A stretch of 64,000 nucleotides of DNA, taken from Gimesia aquarii (GTDB lineage Bacteria; Planctomycetota; Planctomycetia; Planctomycetales; Planctomycetaceae). The DNA lies in assembly GCF_007748195.1 (NCBI RefSeq), contig NZ_CP037920.1:3981800-4045799 (forward strand). The letters run 5' to 3'. Positions 47,524 to 56,224 of this stretch are shown piece after piece; the stretch's first letter is position 1; every line of letters begins with the position of its first letter. Under the pieces are notes generated by a model. The model had not been told where the DNA came from. It saw only the letters and a list, made by a program, of their open reading frames with translations, and did no database searches. A program made the translations under genes and the position numbers.

Positions 47524-47985
47524 CTATGGATTAGGATCTAAACCACATTTTGTTACTCCAGGTTCTGGAACTAATTCATCCTCCATATAGTTACAAGTAC
47601 ATCCTCCATTTGGATCTATGTCACATCCAGGAGACCAGTAGTTCATAATCATTAACGTACCAACATGAGTTATACAAATTCCTATGGTGGCCGAAGGGTC
47701 ATCAACGCAGCTAGCATTAACAGGTTTAGCTTTTGTGTCGGGGCAACCTGGAAAATTTTGAGGATCATTAACAATGCATTGACCTGGATCATTGGGATCA
47801 TCACTACAGTTTATCGTATTTTGACCACCTTCTTCGTAATCTGCATTAATACATTTTTCAGCAGGCGGAGGGTAATCACCACCACCACCAATTGCTCCTA
47901 AATAGGAGGGAGTAAAAGCTATAAAGAGATCAAAAATGACTACTAAATTAATCAGCATACATTGAGGGGTAGTAATAAATTTCAT
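47524..47985 (-). CDS. Exported Cys-rich small protein
   Basis: 153 residues from the ATG at 47985; the frame is open upstream to 48078 but that part overlaps the preceding gene. A hydrophobic signal (MLINLVVIFDLFIAF) is followed by a mature region with about ten Cys in short spacings (AEKCINADYEEG, NTINCSDDPND, GQCIVND, PGCPDTK). Disulfide-rich, probably secreted or surface. No domain recognised. 52 bases after the gene ending at 48038. Confidence 0.65.
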   Translation of the reverse strand: MKFITTPQCMLINLVVIFDLFIAFTPSYLGAIGGGGDYPPPAEKCINADYEEGGQNTINCSDDPNDPGQCIVNDPQNFPGCPDTKAKPVNASCVDDPSATIGICITHVGTLMIMNYWSPGCDIDPNGGCTCNYMEDELVPEPGVTKCGLDPNP

Positions 47986-48037
47986 AGTCCAAACTTTCAT
48001 TTGAAATAAAATTAAAACTAAATAAACAAACCTTTTT

Positions 48038-49192
48038 TTATTTTGAATTCGACTTTTTTCTACGGATGACCATGGCAATAATTAAGACAAAAAAAGTGAC
48101 GTTAATTCCTATAACTATAGCCCACTTAATACTAGAATTTCTGTCATCATCTCCTAACAATTGTTCGTGTCGATGAGTGAAATCAGGAATGTCTTTTGAA
48201 AAGCTTAAAACATCTGTTTCACTTTCTTGGGTCTTTTCTTGGCCAATGACCGTATTACTTTTCGATACATTACTAATACTTGTCCCCTTAGGAACAAGAA
48301 CTTGAAAGGAATTCTCAGAGAACGTTTCATTAAGTTTAAGTTTACTGAGAATTAAGATTAAACAAGATCGAACCCTAGAGTCCTCAGTAAAATAATATTT
48401 GACAATCATAGAAGGGACGCTAATACCTGTAGTAGTCATTTGAGGCTCGAACTGCAAAACTTCGTTCAATGGAGAACCAGAGCCATTAAGAGTAGTCAAC
48501 CTATGCACAAACCCATTATTACTATTGAACTCTAAATTATATTTCTTGCTTAAAAGTTGGTTGAGTTCAGTTTCTGTTTCTAGTAATTGAAGATCTTTTT
48601 CATTTTTCAGCATTACTAAGTTTGGTATGAGTCGAAGATCTTTGATAGAAAAATATTTAACCGCGGAACTCTGTTTTGTTACGCGTGCAGATTGATTCGC
48701 TTCAACATACCTTATATTTGCGTTTTTTGATTTAAATCTAGTATATTTAGATGTTATGTTATTTTTCTTGTCTACATCAAACGATGCTTCGTTAAGTAGC
48801 TTTTCACCATCATCAGTTACTTCATACCTCACCCAGTTACCCTTCCATTCTCGTTTTGCAGAGACTTTCGAGTTAACCAAATCATTGGTTGCAAGTTTTA
48901 AATCTTCCAATGTGTATTTCAATTTAACTAATGGTAATAGCCTCGTTGTTATAATTTCTGTGATTTCAAATTTGGTAGGAGCCTCTTTAAAATTTTTTGT
49001 GCGAAAAATAAACCGGTCTAAAGTAAAATTAGCAGTCTTGATTTCAGACTCCATGGATTCCCATTGTCGAAAGATTTTTTCTATTTCAGCTGAATGGATT
49101 GGATGTGATTTAGATTGATCTGCAGAGGTGCTCTGTATTAACAGAAAAAAACTGACAAGTCCAACTCCCCCAAAACGCGATATGTAAAACAT
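48038..49192 (-). CDS. Exported, C-terminally anchored protein (TIGR03009/LolA-like)
   Basis: 384 residues, GGAG ribosome site. N-terminal signal, then EKIFRQWESMESEIKTANFTLDRF, which matches the opening helix and first strand of the planctomycete TIGR03009-like, LolA-fold group, then a long beta-rich region. One membrane helix near the end (AIVIGINVTFFVLIIAMVI) followed by RRKK anchors it with a very short inside tail. Function unknown; same general build as the two paralogs at 50010 and 51130, but anchored rather than carrying PASTA. Confidence 0.72.
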   Translation of the reverse strand: MFYISRFGGVGLVSFFLLIQSTSADQSKSHPIHSAEIEKIFRQWESMESEIKTANFTLDRFIFRTKNFKEAPTKFEITEIITTRLLPLVKLKYTLEDLKLATNDLVNSKVSAKREWKGNWVRYEVTDDGEKLLNEASFDVDKKNNITSKYTRFKSKNANIRYVEANQSARVTKQSSAVKYFSIKDLRLIPNLVMLKNEKDLQLLETETELNQLLSKKYNLEFNSNNGFVHRLTTLNGSGSPLNEVLQFEPQMTTTGISVPSMIVKYYFTEDSRVRSCLILILSKLKLNETFSENSFQVLVPKGTSISNVSKSNTVIGQEKTQESETDVLSFSKDIPDFTHRHEQLLGDDDRNSSIKWAIVIGINVTFFVLIIAMVIRRKKSNSK

Positions 49193-49334
49193 AGAATTCT
49201 CCAGGGAATAATTTGCATTTTTACGCTGAACTTGACCAATGAATATCTATTTTATTTTTTTTAGGTTATTTGTCAAGCAAGTCAAACCTACCTTAAAACC
49301 TGTAGCTACTCTTTTAATGGCATAATGGCAGGTT

Positions 49335-49925
49335 TTAGGTGATTTCGTAGTGCGCGCAGCACGATTAAAAATTGCACAACCTTCGCAGACTTTGCTGGGG
49401 TGACATATCCAAACCAACTATGAGGATGTTATTCGTTATAATCCACTTTTCAAGTCGCTCTCAACCGCCGGACTGTTGAGAGAACTTTGAACTCTTCTAC
49501 TTCCAGAAACTGGCCTCGGAGAATCGGTTGTTGAAACTTTCAACATACCCGTTATCCCACAGAGCATCTACTCGATATATAACGGCTTGATCTCGAATTG
49601 GCACAACCAGCGTTGAACGGTTTTTGGAATGAACTGAGGACATAGCTCCGAATGCCTTTTGGCACACCATTCAGGGAAAACAGTTTTACTAACGTACCGG
49701 TTCCGTACTCGCTGTGAATACTTCGATCCATCTTCAAGGATAAACACTACCAAGTGAATCTATCAACAATACAAAAAACTTCAGCGAACTACTTAATGAG
49801 GCTCAATCAAACAAATCCCAACACAAAATATAATCGTTCCATTCTAATCGAATCAGGTAGCCAACATACTGAAAATCGCCTACACTACGCAGCTTTCTCT
49901 ACTTTTGAGGTATGAAGTCTCTCAA
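49335..49925 (-). pseudogene. Second IS3 transposase remnant, heavily decayed
   Basis: On the minus strand, KMDRSIHSEYGTGTLVKLF and LNGVPKGIRS match KMDRSIKSEDAIDTLAELF and MRGVPKCIRS of the copy at 46423, but with several frameshifts and stops. The outer sequence (GGTTTTAGGTGATTTCG) also matches that element's left end. It gives no usable protein. Confidence 0.75.
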
Positions 49926-50009
49926 TAGTAGTTTATACTCTTTTTTTGAGCACCTACTATCCTTAAGAAACTTTAATCATATACGCATAGGGCATAAGAC
50001 CATTTAAAT

Positions 50010-51101
50010 GTGATTGAGTCAGTTATGAATAATAAATTGTTTCTATTTTTGGGAATTATAGCCATTGTCTGTTTTGGCTTGCTATTTCCACCTACCTCAC
50101 AATGTAATGCTCAAAAGCGAGCTCCTGCTCTACCAAAAATACATCCAGATTTAGAGCAGATCTTACTAAACTGGCAAAATAAAACCGTTCCCATCAAGGC
50201 CTTTCGTGGCTTTTATTCTCGTTCTTTGATTGATAATGTTTTACGAATTGAAAAAATTTCTGAAGGAAAGTTTTACTATGAAAAACCGAATATAACTCGC
50301 ATAGATACCAATGGACCAATAATAGCCAATGGAGTTGTAAATCAAATTGGGCCAGGAACTATCGAAAAGCCTTTTAAAGTTATTGGAAGTGGTAGAGCAA
50401 AATGGATATCCGTTGGACGGAAAGTTACTAAAATTGATGACAAGGAAAGAACTTTTGAAAAATTTCCAATCGATCCGCGCCCTATAGCAAATGATATTAA
50501 CATGATGGAAGGACCAGTCCCATTTTTTTTCGGTATGCCAGTAGCAGGAGCTAAGAATTTATTCGATTTCAAACTCATCGAAAATTCGTCAAATCAAATT
50601 ATCTTATTTCTAACACCACTCGATAGAATAGCCTTAGACTCTAACTTCTACTTAGCAAAAGTTGTACTTAATCCAAAAACATATTTACCAGAGGGAGTAC
50701 AATTTCACTTTCCAAGAAGAAGGCAAGATGTGCTTTACACTTTTAACAATGTGAAAGTACGAAAAGCTGACGTAGAGAGAGACCGTTGGCTTAAAGGATT
50801 CTTTGGTGATAATGATTCCGCTTTCTACCCTGATCTAACAAAGCATAGACAGGTAGAGGTAGAATTCCTTCCCATAGGTGCAAACGTTGTCCCCTCGGTT
50901 ACTGGCCTAACCGCTCATAATGCAATAATTGTTCTAAGACGATCTGGTTTTAAAGCTCAACTCTTTGCAGGGCGATATGCAAATGATGGTGAGAGTCCCC
51001 ATAAAGTCCTCCGACAGGAGCCGATGGCTCTAACTTCTGCAAAAGAAGGAACTACCGTAAAACTTTTTATTATAAGCCGTCGAAAATCTGCTTCAAAATA
51101 A
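50010..51101 (+). CDS. Exported TIGR03009-like protein with PASTA domain (paralog A)
   Basis: 363 residues if GTG at 50010 is used, 358 from the ATG at 50025; neither has a good ribosome site. Signal peptide ends near QCNA. LEQILLNWQNKTVPIKAFRG opens the TIGR03009-like domain (about 45-270). The last 70 residues form a PASTA-like domain (VPSVTGLTAHNAIIVLRRSG). PASTA domains bind peptidoglycan or similar polymers. Tandem paralog follows 28 bases later. Confidence 0.75.
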   Translation: MIESVMNNKLFLFLGIIAIVCFGLLFPPTSQCNAQKRAPALPKIHPDLEQILLNWQNKTVPIKAFRGFYSRSLIDNVLRIEKISEGKFYYEKPNITRIDTNGPIIANGVVNQIGPGTIEKPFKVIGSGRAKWISVGRKVTKIDDKERTFEKFPIDPRPIANDINMMEGPVPFFFGMPVAGAKNLFDFKLIENSSNQIILFLTPLDRIALDSNFYLAKVVLNPKTYLPEGVQFHFPRRRQDVLYTFNNVKVRKADVERDRWLKGFFGDNDSAFYPDLTKHRQVEVEFLPIGANVVPSVTGLTAHNAIIVLRRSGFKAQLFAGRYANDGESPHKVLRQEPMALTSAKEGTTVKLFIISRRKSASK

Positions 51102-51129
51102 CGAAGAAGTTTCTGCCCATAAATCAAGG

Positions 51130-52254
51130 ATGATTGAAATGGTTATGAATAACAAATGGTTTCTTCACTTAAAATCACCCATTCTCTTCTGTCTTATATT
51201 ACTCCTTGTGGCCGCCCCGCATAGTAATGCACAACTACAAATACTTGTTCCCCAAAAAACACATCCAGATTTAGAAGAGGTTTTATTAAACTGGCAAAAT
51301 AAGGCTGCTTCTTATAAAGCAATTCGTGGTTCTTTTAAGCGATCTTTATTTGATAGAGTTTTAAGCATCGAAAAGCGTTCCGAAGGCAAGTTTTACTTTG
51401 AAAAACAGGCTGTAAGCCGTTTTGATACTTATGAGCCAATATTTGTTCAAAGTGATAAAAGCTATAATAAATTCGAAACTAAAGGTCTGCCATATAAAGT
51501 TATTAGCAGTGGTGCGAAAAAATGGATAAATAATAGTCAGGAAAGTATTTTAGTTAATGATAAGAAATTGACTTTTGAAATTGTTCCTATCGACTTAATT
51601 CAAAAAAAATCGCATGATAATATTATGGAAATCCCACCCTCGTTTTTTTTTGAAATGACAGTAGTGAGAGCTAAGGAATTGTTCGAAATCAAGCTCATTG
51701 AAAATTCTAAAAACCACATTATTTTAGTACTCAAACCATTTGATATAAACGGCCGGAACATCAACAGCTGCTTAATAAAAGTTGTACTAAATCATAAAAC
51801 ATATTTACCAAAAGAAGTTCAAATTAGTTTCCCACGAAGACTACAATTTGTTTATTACACTTTTGAAGAGGTAGAAACACAGAAAACTAATGTTGATAGA
51901 AACCTTTGGCTTAAAGGATTCTTTGATGATAATTGTTCTTTTTATCCTGACCTGGCTCAATACAAACAAAAAGAAAGAGTAAGGCAACCTATTGGTATGA
52001 AATTAGTTCCATCTATTACAGGTCTTCATGCTTCAAAAGCAGAATTTATTCTAAAACGATCAGGTTTTAAGACTCGATTCGTAGCAGGTCCCTACGCTGA
52101 AGTTGGTGAGAAAATATTTGAGGTTTGCGGACAAGATCCAGCAGCAGAAACTTTTGCAAAAGAAGGGAGTACTGTAAAAGTTTTTGTATTAAGCCGTCGA
52201 AAATCCGCTTCAAACAAAACTAAAGATTTGCATTCTCCGTCATTTATACGATGA
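51130..52254 (+). CDS. Exported TIGR03009-like protein with PASTA domain (paralog B)
   Basis: 374 residues. Same order as paralog A: signal peptide, LEEVLLNWQNKAASYKAIRG, then a C-terminal PASTA-like part (VPSITGLHASKAEFILKRSG). Aligned by eye the two agree in more than half of positions at both ends and less in the middle. The start ATG sits right behind AAGG; codons 4 and 6 are also ATG. The C-terminus is longer by about 12 residues (KTKDLHSPSFIR). Confidence 0.75.
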   Translation: MIEMVMNNKWFLHLKSPILFCLILLLVAAPHSNAQLQILVPQKTHPDLEEVLLNWQNKAASYKAIRGSFKRSLFDRVLSIEKRSEGKFYFEKQAVSRFDTYEPIFVQSDKSYNKFETKGLPYKVISSGAKKWINNSQESILVNDKKLTFEIVPIDLIQKKSHDNIMEIPPSFFFEMTVVRAKELFEIKLIENSKNHIILVLKPFDINGRNINSCLIKVVLNHKTYLPKEVQISFPRRLQFVYYTFEEVETQKTNVDRNLWLKGFFDDNCSFYPDLAQYKQKERVRQPIGMKLVPSITGLHASKAEFILKRSGFKTRFVAGPYAEVGEKIFEVCGQDPAAETFAKEGSTVKVFVLSRRKSASNKTKDLHSPSFIR

Positions 52255-52334
52255 GTATTTGCGTTTGGACAAAATTTATAAGATAACCTTACATAGCTCC
52301 CCCCCATTTTCTCTCACTTGCTCATCAGGAAGCT

Positions 52335-52583
52335 TTGACATGTATGACAAAGCATAAGGTTAGACCACGTGAGCCAAATAAACTACATGTAGATATTTCT
52401 AGAAGCTATTACAAAAAAATTGTCAAGACATATCGCAAAATTTTGACAAGACTAAAATCATGCTCTTCGAATGTCGAACTCAGTTTTGTATGTGCCAATT
52501 GTCAAGGAAAAATGCTACTGAGTGAAATCGTTTTTTACCCAATGTCAATCAGAATAGAATATCTGGCAGGGTCATCTTCTTAG
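52335..52583 (+). CDS. Possible small protein near the right end of the element
   Basis: 82 residues from a TTG with AGGA 5 bases upstream, or 79 from the ATG at 52344. Very basic (KKIVKTYRKILTRLK) with CANC as a possible metal knuckle. No family recognised; it may be chance, but no better frame covers this stretch. Confidence 0.28.
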   Translation: MTCMTKHKVRPREPNKLHVDISRSYYKKIVKTYRKILTRLKSCSSNVELSFVCANCQGKMLLSEIVFYPMSIRIEYLAGSSS

Positions 52584-52705
52584 TTTTCAGATACATGAAA
52601 TATTCAGAGTAAAAGAAGCAAGATTCAAAGGCAAAGCATTGGTACAAGCGATTTAAAATATAAATCACAACCATTGATCTACAATAATTTTACGATTATC
52701 GTACT

Positions 52706-52752
52706 GCGGAATCATAATCCGCGTGTCGGGGGTTCGAATCCCTCCACCGCTA
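52706..52752 (+). repeat. Right attachment repeat (attR), 47 bp
   Basis: Exact copy of the 3' part of tRNA-CAT (36045-36091). The 5' half of a tRNA is missing here, so this is not a second tRNA gene but the other boundary of the element. Confidence 0.92.
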
Positions 52753-53068
52753 TTTTGTTATTTTCAAGAATGGCCACAACTGCTGAAAAACTCTTGTATT
52801 CTAGCACTTTATGAACTCTGTGACTTTTCTTTTGCAAGTCACCGCGAGTGTTTGCGTCCCCAGTTTTTGCTGCCGCTTCAAAGTGGTCGTCGGTTACTGT
52901 CAAATAATGTTTGTGAGCAACCGTCGGAGTATTACCTAGCCACGCACATACAAAGTACGTCCGAAATTCCTGATCCAATTCTGTCTGATGGCTGGACCTG
53001 CAATTCTGGAACGGTTTCGGCCAGACTTCCAAGCCTGCTCGCCGGATAATCTTTCTTGTTCGAGACCC
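52712..53068 (-). pseudogene. C-terminal remnant of a second tyrosine recombinase
   Basis: Reading leftward, RKIIRRAGLEVWPKPFQNCR, then TELDQEF, VCAWLGNTPTVAHKHYLTVT with the Tyr nucleophile, and DDHFEAA match the C-terminal end of a common planctomycete integrase type that differs from the one at 36037. The frame ends inside the tRNA repeat (GFEPPTRGL). Upstream of about 53068 the match is lost, and the whole N-terminal part is gone. Confidence 0.75.
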
Positions 53069-53608
53069 AAAATTCTTGTCCGCCGTTTCTTCAGACGTCT
53101 TGTAATTCGCCCCAATTCGTAGACACCATACATGTGAGTGGAAACCACGCGTATTTGCGAAGTCATAGCAAACCAGAAAACTTTGGTTTACACGGCTCTC
53201 GGATTGTCCGATCAAATTACTCTTAAAGCAAACATTTTATGCGCCCGAAGAACTCATACGTTTTCACGAAATCGGGTTCGATTAGATAGATCTTGTCCAG
53301 CCTATATTTTCTGGCTATCGCATATATCTAAATACCACACTCTAAACAACGTTTTCTGATTGGGTTGCACAGTGTGAGACTACTTCTTGAATTTTTTTTC
53401 TCGGCTGATATCATAATACAGCAACAACGCGTGATATGAAGCATGTGGGTCATCATATCAGAACAAAAATGATCAATTTGCGCGCATTTGTTCCATCGCA
53501 GCATGATGTATGAACAAGTCCATGCAATTGAATAACAAGTCATGTATGATTTTCGAAAAGCGAGAATTAACCAAATCTATACAACATTTTATTATACGTG
53601 GGTTAGCA
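53069..53608. other. Intergenic stretch without recognised gene
   Basis: About 540 bases. Reading frames on both strands are short and have no protein character; the first 150 bases may be decayed integrase sequence. No RNA motif seen. It is probably left from an older integration event. Confidence 0.4.
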
Positions 53609-54067
53609 ATGAGAAGATTTGAGAAGATAACAAAAGCTGAAGTGGTCAACGCACAACGTGCATGGGTAAAAGCCGTAATTGAGCAAGATGTGGAAACACT
53701 TCTTGGACTATACGACTTTGGCTCGCCTGATGAGCCGCTACTGTTTAAACCCACCTTAGCTGATGTAATCCGTCTTGATGAGGCAGGAGCGCGCTCCTAT
53801 TTCGTAGGGGGGAACGCGAACTACCCACACGACGGTGGATTCTTAAACCATGGATGGAAACATGTAGAATTTCAGAGCGCTGCTGGCCCTATCTTGAAGG
53901 CTGGCGGCCTGGGCTATAAAGACATGGGGCACTACACTTTTGTTAATGAAGGTGGGGACGCGACCCGCGCTGATTATACCTTCGCATATCATAAGCTAGA
54001 CGGCAAAGTGTTAATATCTCTTCATCATTCATCACTAACGTGGATACCACCCACTGATTTAGCGTAG
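53609..54067 (+). CDS. SnoaL/NTF2-like small protein
   Basis: 152 residues from the ATG at 53609. VVNAQRAWVKAVIEQDVETLLGLYDF is the first helix of NTF2-like folds; DATRADYTFAYHKLDGKVLISLHHSSL is the closing strand pair with a His-His as in CaMKII-association or SnoaL-like proteins. No signal. Single gene with a weak ribosome site. Its isolated setting beside an integrase remnant suggests it came in by transfer. Confidence 0.68.
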   Translation: MRRFEKITKAEVVNAQRAWVKAVIEQDVETLLGLYDFGSPDEPLLFKPTLADVIRLDEAGARSYFVGGNANYPHDGGFLNHGWKHVEFQSAAGPILKAGGLGYKDMGHYTFVNEGGDATRADYTFAYHKLDGKVLISLHHSSLTWIPPTDLA

Positions 54068-54366
54068 AAAGCGTTCAACAAGAAGGTAATCCAATTAGTT
54101 AGCGATGTATTTTTTAAAGATACCATTAATAGAATTCAAACTATGCTCAAAAGAGCATTTGAAATACCAAACAAAATTGAGTCAGCTTTTGAAGGCCTGT
54201 AATCGCATAACTAGGCGGCTGCACTCGGACAGTTTGTTCCGCGAGTTCAAAGTGGTTTCATTTCTTTATTAACGATATCTATTCAAAATTGCAGAAACAG
54301 ACTAGGATCACCTCCTTTCAAAGCGTGGACGGTATCTATTGCTGGTTCAATCATTTTTATCACAGC
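54068..54366. other. Noncoding stretch with possible attC-like half site
   Basis: Holds a small hairpin (ATGCTC-AAAA-GAGCAT) near 54143 and at 54206-54230 the string TAACTAGGCGGCTGCACTCGG, which looks like the left half of cassette recombination sites reported beside small genes in other planctomycetes. The right half is not found. No gene. Confidence 0.35.
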
Positions 54367-55367
54367 TCAGAATTCGCCAATGACTTCCGCCCCTTTGCGG
54401 GATAGCAGAGCGGAGAAAGTCACGATATCGATGTTCTCGGATACAAAACGGACAGAGCCGTCTACCAGCAAGAATTGAGCACCGCCTGTGTGGAAGCTGT
54501 GAAACTCTTGTCCGAAATCACAACCGAGCTTTCCAGGTGGATTGGCTGTGCCACCAAAGGTGATGCACGATTGCCATTGCGTATCACCCGGAGACGCGTA
54601 GCGACCGTTTACCGGTGCACTCTGGTCAAAAACATTCTTGTGGCCGATCCAGATGGAATGCAGTCCATTAGGCGTTCGCCGACTAAGATCGTGTTCGTGG
54701 TTCCATCGGTGACATCTCTCATACGGACACTGGGAGCCCCCAGCAACGGGAACATGCCCCGATAGGCATCTGCCCCCGTACCTCCATAGTTGTTCTGACA
54801 GTTGGTTGCTGGGAAGCAGCGAAGTCCTCGTTCTCCCCAGTTTCCTCCGTAGTCAGAGCGTGCGAATCTTTCGGGCGCTGATGTCTGGTCACCGCTAGGC
54901 TTGAGCATTTCTGGCGAGGGAACAGATGGGCACAGATAAACCGGCAGAACTGTCTGGCCGATTGGAACGTTGTCGGGGTGAACGTACCATTCATTTTGAT
55001 TGATCTTCTGGAACAGGTTGGCCTGATCCAGGCCGGGAAGAATGGCCGCTCCCCAACTGAGTGTCAATCCGGTTTGCTTCAGCGCCGGATTGCTGGCATT
55101 GGCTGCTGACATAAAGCCCCCGTAGCCTCCCTTGGGAAAGACCCGATGCGTGTCGTGGTAGTTGTGCAGTGCGATTCCGATCTGTTTCAAATTGTTCTTG
55201 CACTGCAGGCGGCGTGCTGCTTCACGAGCCTGCTGTACCGCGGGCAACAATAATGCAATCAGTATTGCAATGATGGCAATGACGACTAGCAGTTCGATCA
55301 GCGTAAAGCCGGTGGTGAGCGCAGCATGAGCATGACGCCTGAGATGGCGCGGCTTGAGACGAAACAT
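54367..55367 (-). pseudogene. DUF1559 prepilin-like protein, frameshifted
   Basis: Starts at the ATG at 55367; [20 protein letters not shown] is the type IV pilin-like N-terminus and [19 protein letters not shown] the DUF1559 start. The frame breaks near 54655-54670 after [11 protein letters not shown]; the first frame soon stops at 54609. One base off, the normal ending continues ([13 protein letters not shown], then [14 protein letters not shown]) to VIGEF and TGA at 54367. Assembly error is the alternative to true loss. Confidence 0.85.
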
Positions 55368-55482
55368 GAAAAAACCTTTCGGCGCAAGGCTTCGGGTCTT
55401 CGAGGCTGCCATGGAGACCGACACCGGATCTCAGGAACATAACACCTACTTCCAGATAAGATCGAAGCAGTGCTGGTGCGTT

Positions 55483-55680
55483 CCTGCCAGGCCGTATTCT
55501 GACTCACAAGTCAAACGATCTGACCAGCGCCTTCCCATGAAACGAATTCACAGTGACATCAATGCTGGCGATCTCCTCGCATACAGTGGCGGTCCCGTGC
55601 CGGATTCTCACCGGCTTCCTGTTCGATTGGATAATCGAACGCCCGACAGAACATCGCAGCTATGAACTGTATCTCCTGCC
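55483..55680 (-). promoter_or_regulatory. Cobalamin riboswitch
   Basis: On the minus strand: GGAAGCCGGTGAGAATCCGG, CACGGGACCGCCACTGT, then GGGAAGGCGCTGGTCAG and GTGAGTCAGAATACGGCC, in the order and spacing of the B12 element (B12 box, L5 and core junctions). It lies about 115 bases before the ATG of the frameshifted DUF1559 gene and points at it. Binding of a cobalamin would normally shut the gene off. Confidence 0.88.
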
Positions 55681-55873
55681 AATGGGAAATACAACGATAA
55701 AGCCGACTGTGCATCGCGTTTCCCAAACATAACATCACAACGTTCGCCAGGCTACCAAATTACGAAACTCATTAGAATAAGTTTCTTGTATTTGCTGATT
55801 CAGAGTGATAGACTTTTTGGCGTAGAGAGTGAGCCCTCATTCGACGGATCAAGTATCGCCGTCAGGTAAATCA

Positions 55874-56224
55874 ATGTTTTCCGGGCTCAATAATACAAAA
55901 CGGCGTATCGTACGCAGTGTGATCTGCTTGGTTTTGTTATGTGCTTTAGTATTCTCTTTTTTTCCACGTTCCCTGAGCCACCCTGCTGGAATTCAGAAAG
56001 ACCGGACTGTCCCGTTCCCGTGCCAGAATCGGCCCTGTGGCTGCCAGTCAGCCGGACAGTGCTGGAAGACATGTTGTTGCTTCACCAACCGGGAAAAACT
56101 TGTCTGGGCGAGAGCAAATCAGGTAACGCCCCCTGAATGCGTCACGCAGTTGGTACGGGTAGAACCGGTCCAAACGGTTTATGAAACCCGACAGGCTGAA
56201 GATTGCTGCGTTAAAAAAACATGA
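55874..56224 (+). CDS. Cys-rich membrane-anchored small protein
   Basis: 116 residues from the ATG at 55874 (AGG upstream); a GTG at 55829 would add 15. One membrane helix (VICLVLLCALVFSFF), then PFPCQNRPCGCQSAGQCW and CCCFTNREKLVWARAN with nine Cys in about 35 residues. This pattern recurs in planctomycete genomes as I recall, but has no assigned function. Metal or cobalamin handling is possible given the Cys and the divergent B12 riboswitch. Overlaps the next gene by ATGA. Confidence 0.7.
   Translation: MFSGLNNTKRRIVRSVICLVLLCALVFSFFPRSLSHPAGIQKDRTVPFPCQNRPCGCQSAGQCWKTCCCFTNREKLVWARANQVTPPECVTQLVRVEPVQTVYETRQAEDCCVKKT

Larger units (their letters stand above)
36045..52752. mobile_element. 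Integrative element in tRNA-CAT (about 16.7 kb)
   Basis: Bounded by the exact 47-bp repeats at 36045-36091 and 52706-52752. Contains, from left: integrase, excisionase-like, Rep-like and ribbon-helix-helix genes, a long inverted repeat, a four-gene envelope cassette, two decayed IS3 copies, and exported planctomycete-type proteins. The content is more AT-rich than either flank by eye. No conjugation genes were seen, so it would be a mobilisable or passive element rather than a self-transmissible one. Confidence 0.85.

Noticed and set aside
48000-48078. Longer start for the Cys-rich exported protein
   Set aside because: It would overlap the upstream gene and put a basic, non-signal stretch before the signal peptide.
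52706-52752. Second tRNA-CAT gene
   Set aside because: Only the 3' part from the anticodon stem onward is present, with no D arm or 5' acceptor strand; it is the attachment repeat.
53069-53215. N-terminal part of the 167-codon frame at 52712-53215 as coding sequence
   Set aside because: Similarity to integrases ends near 53068; the rest has no recognisable pattern and no start site.
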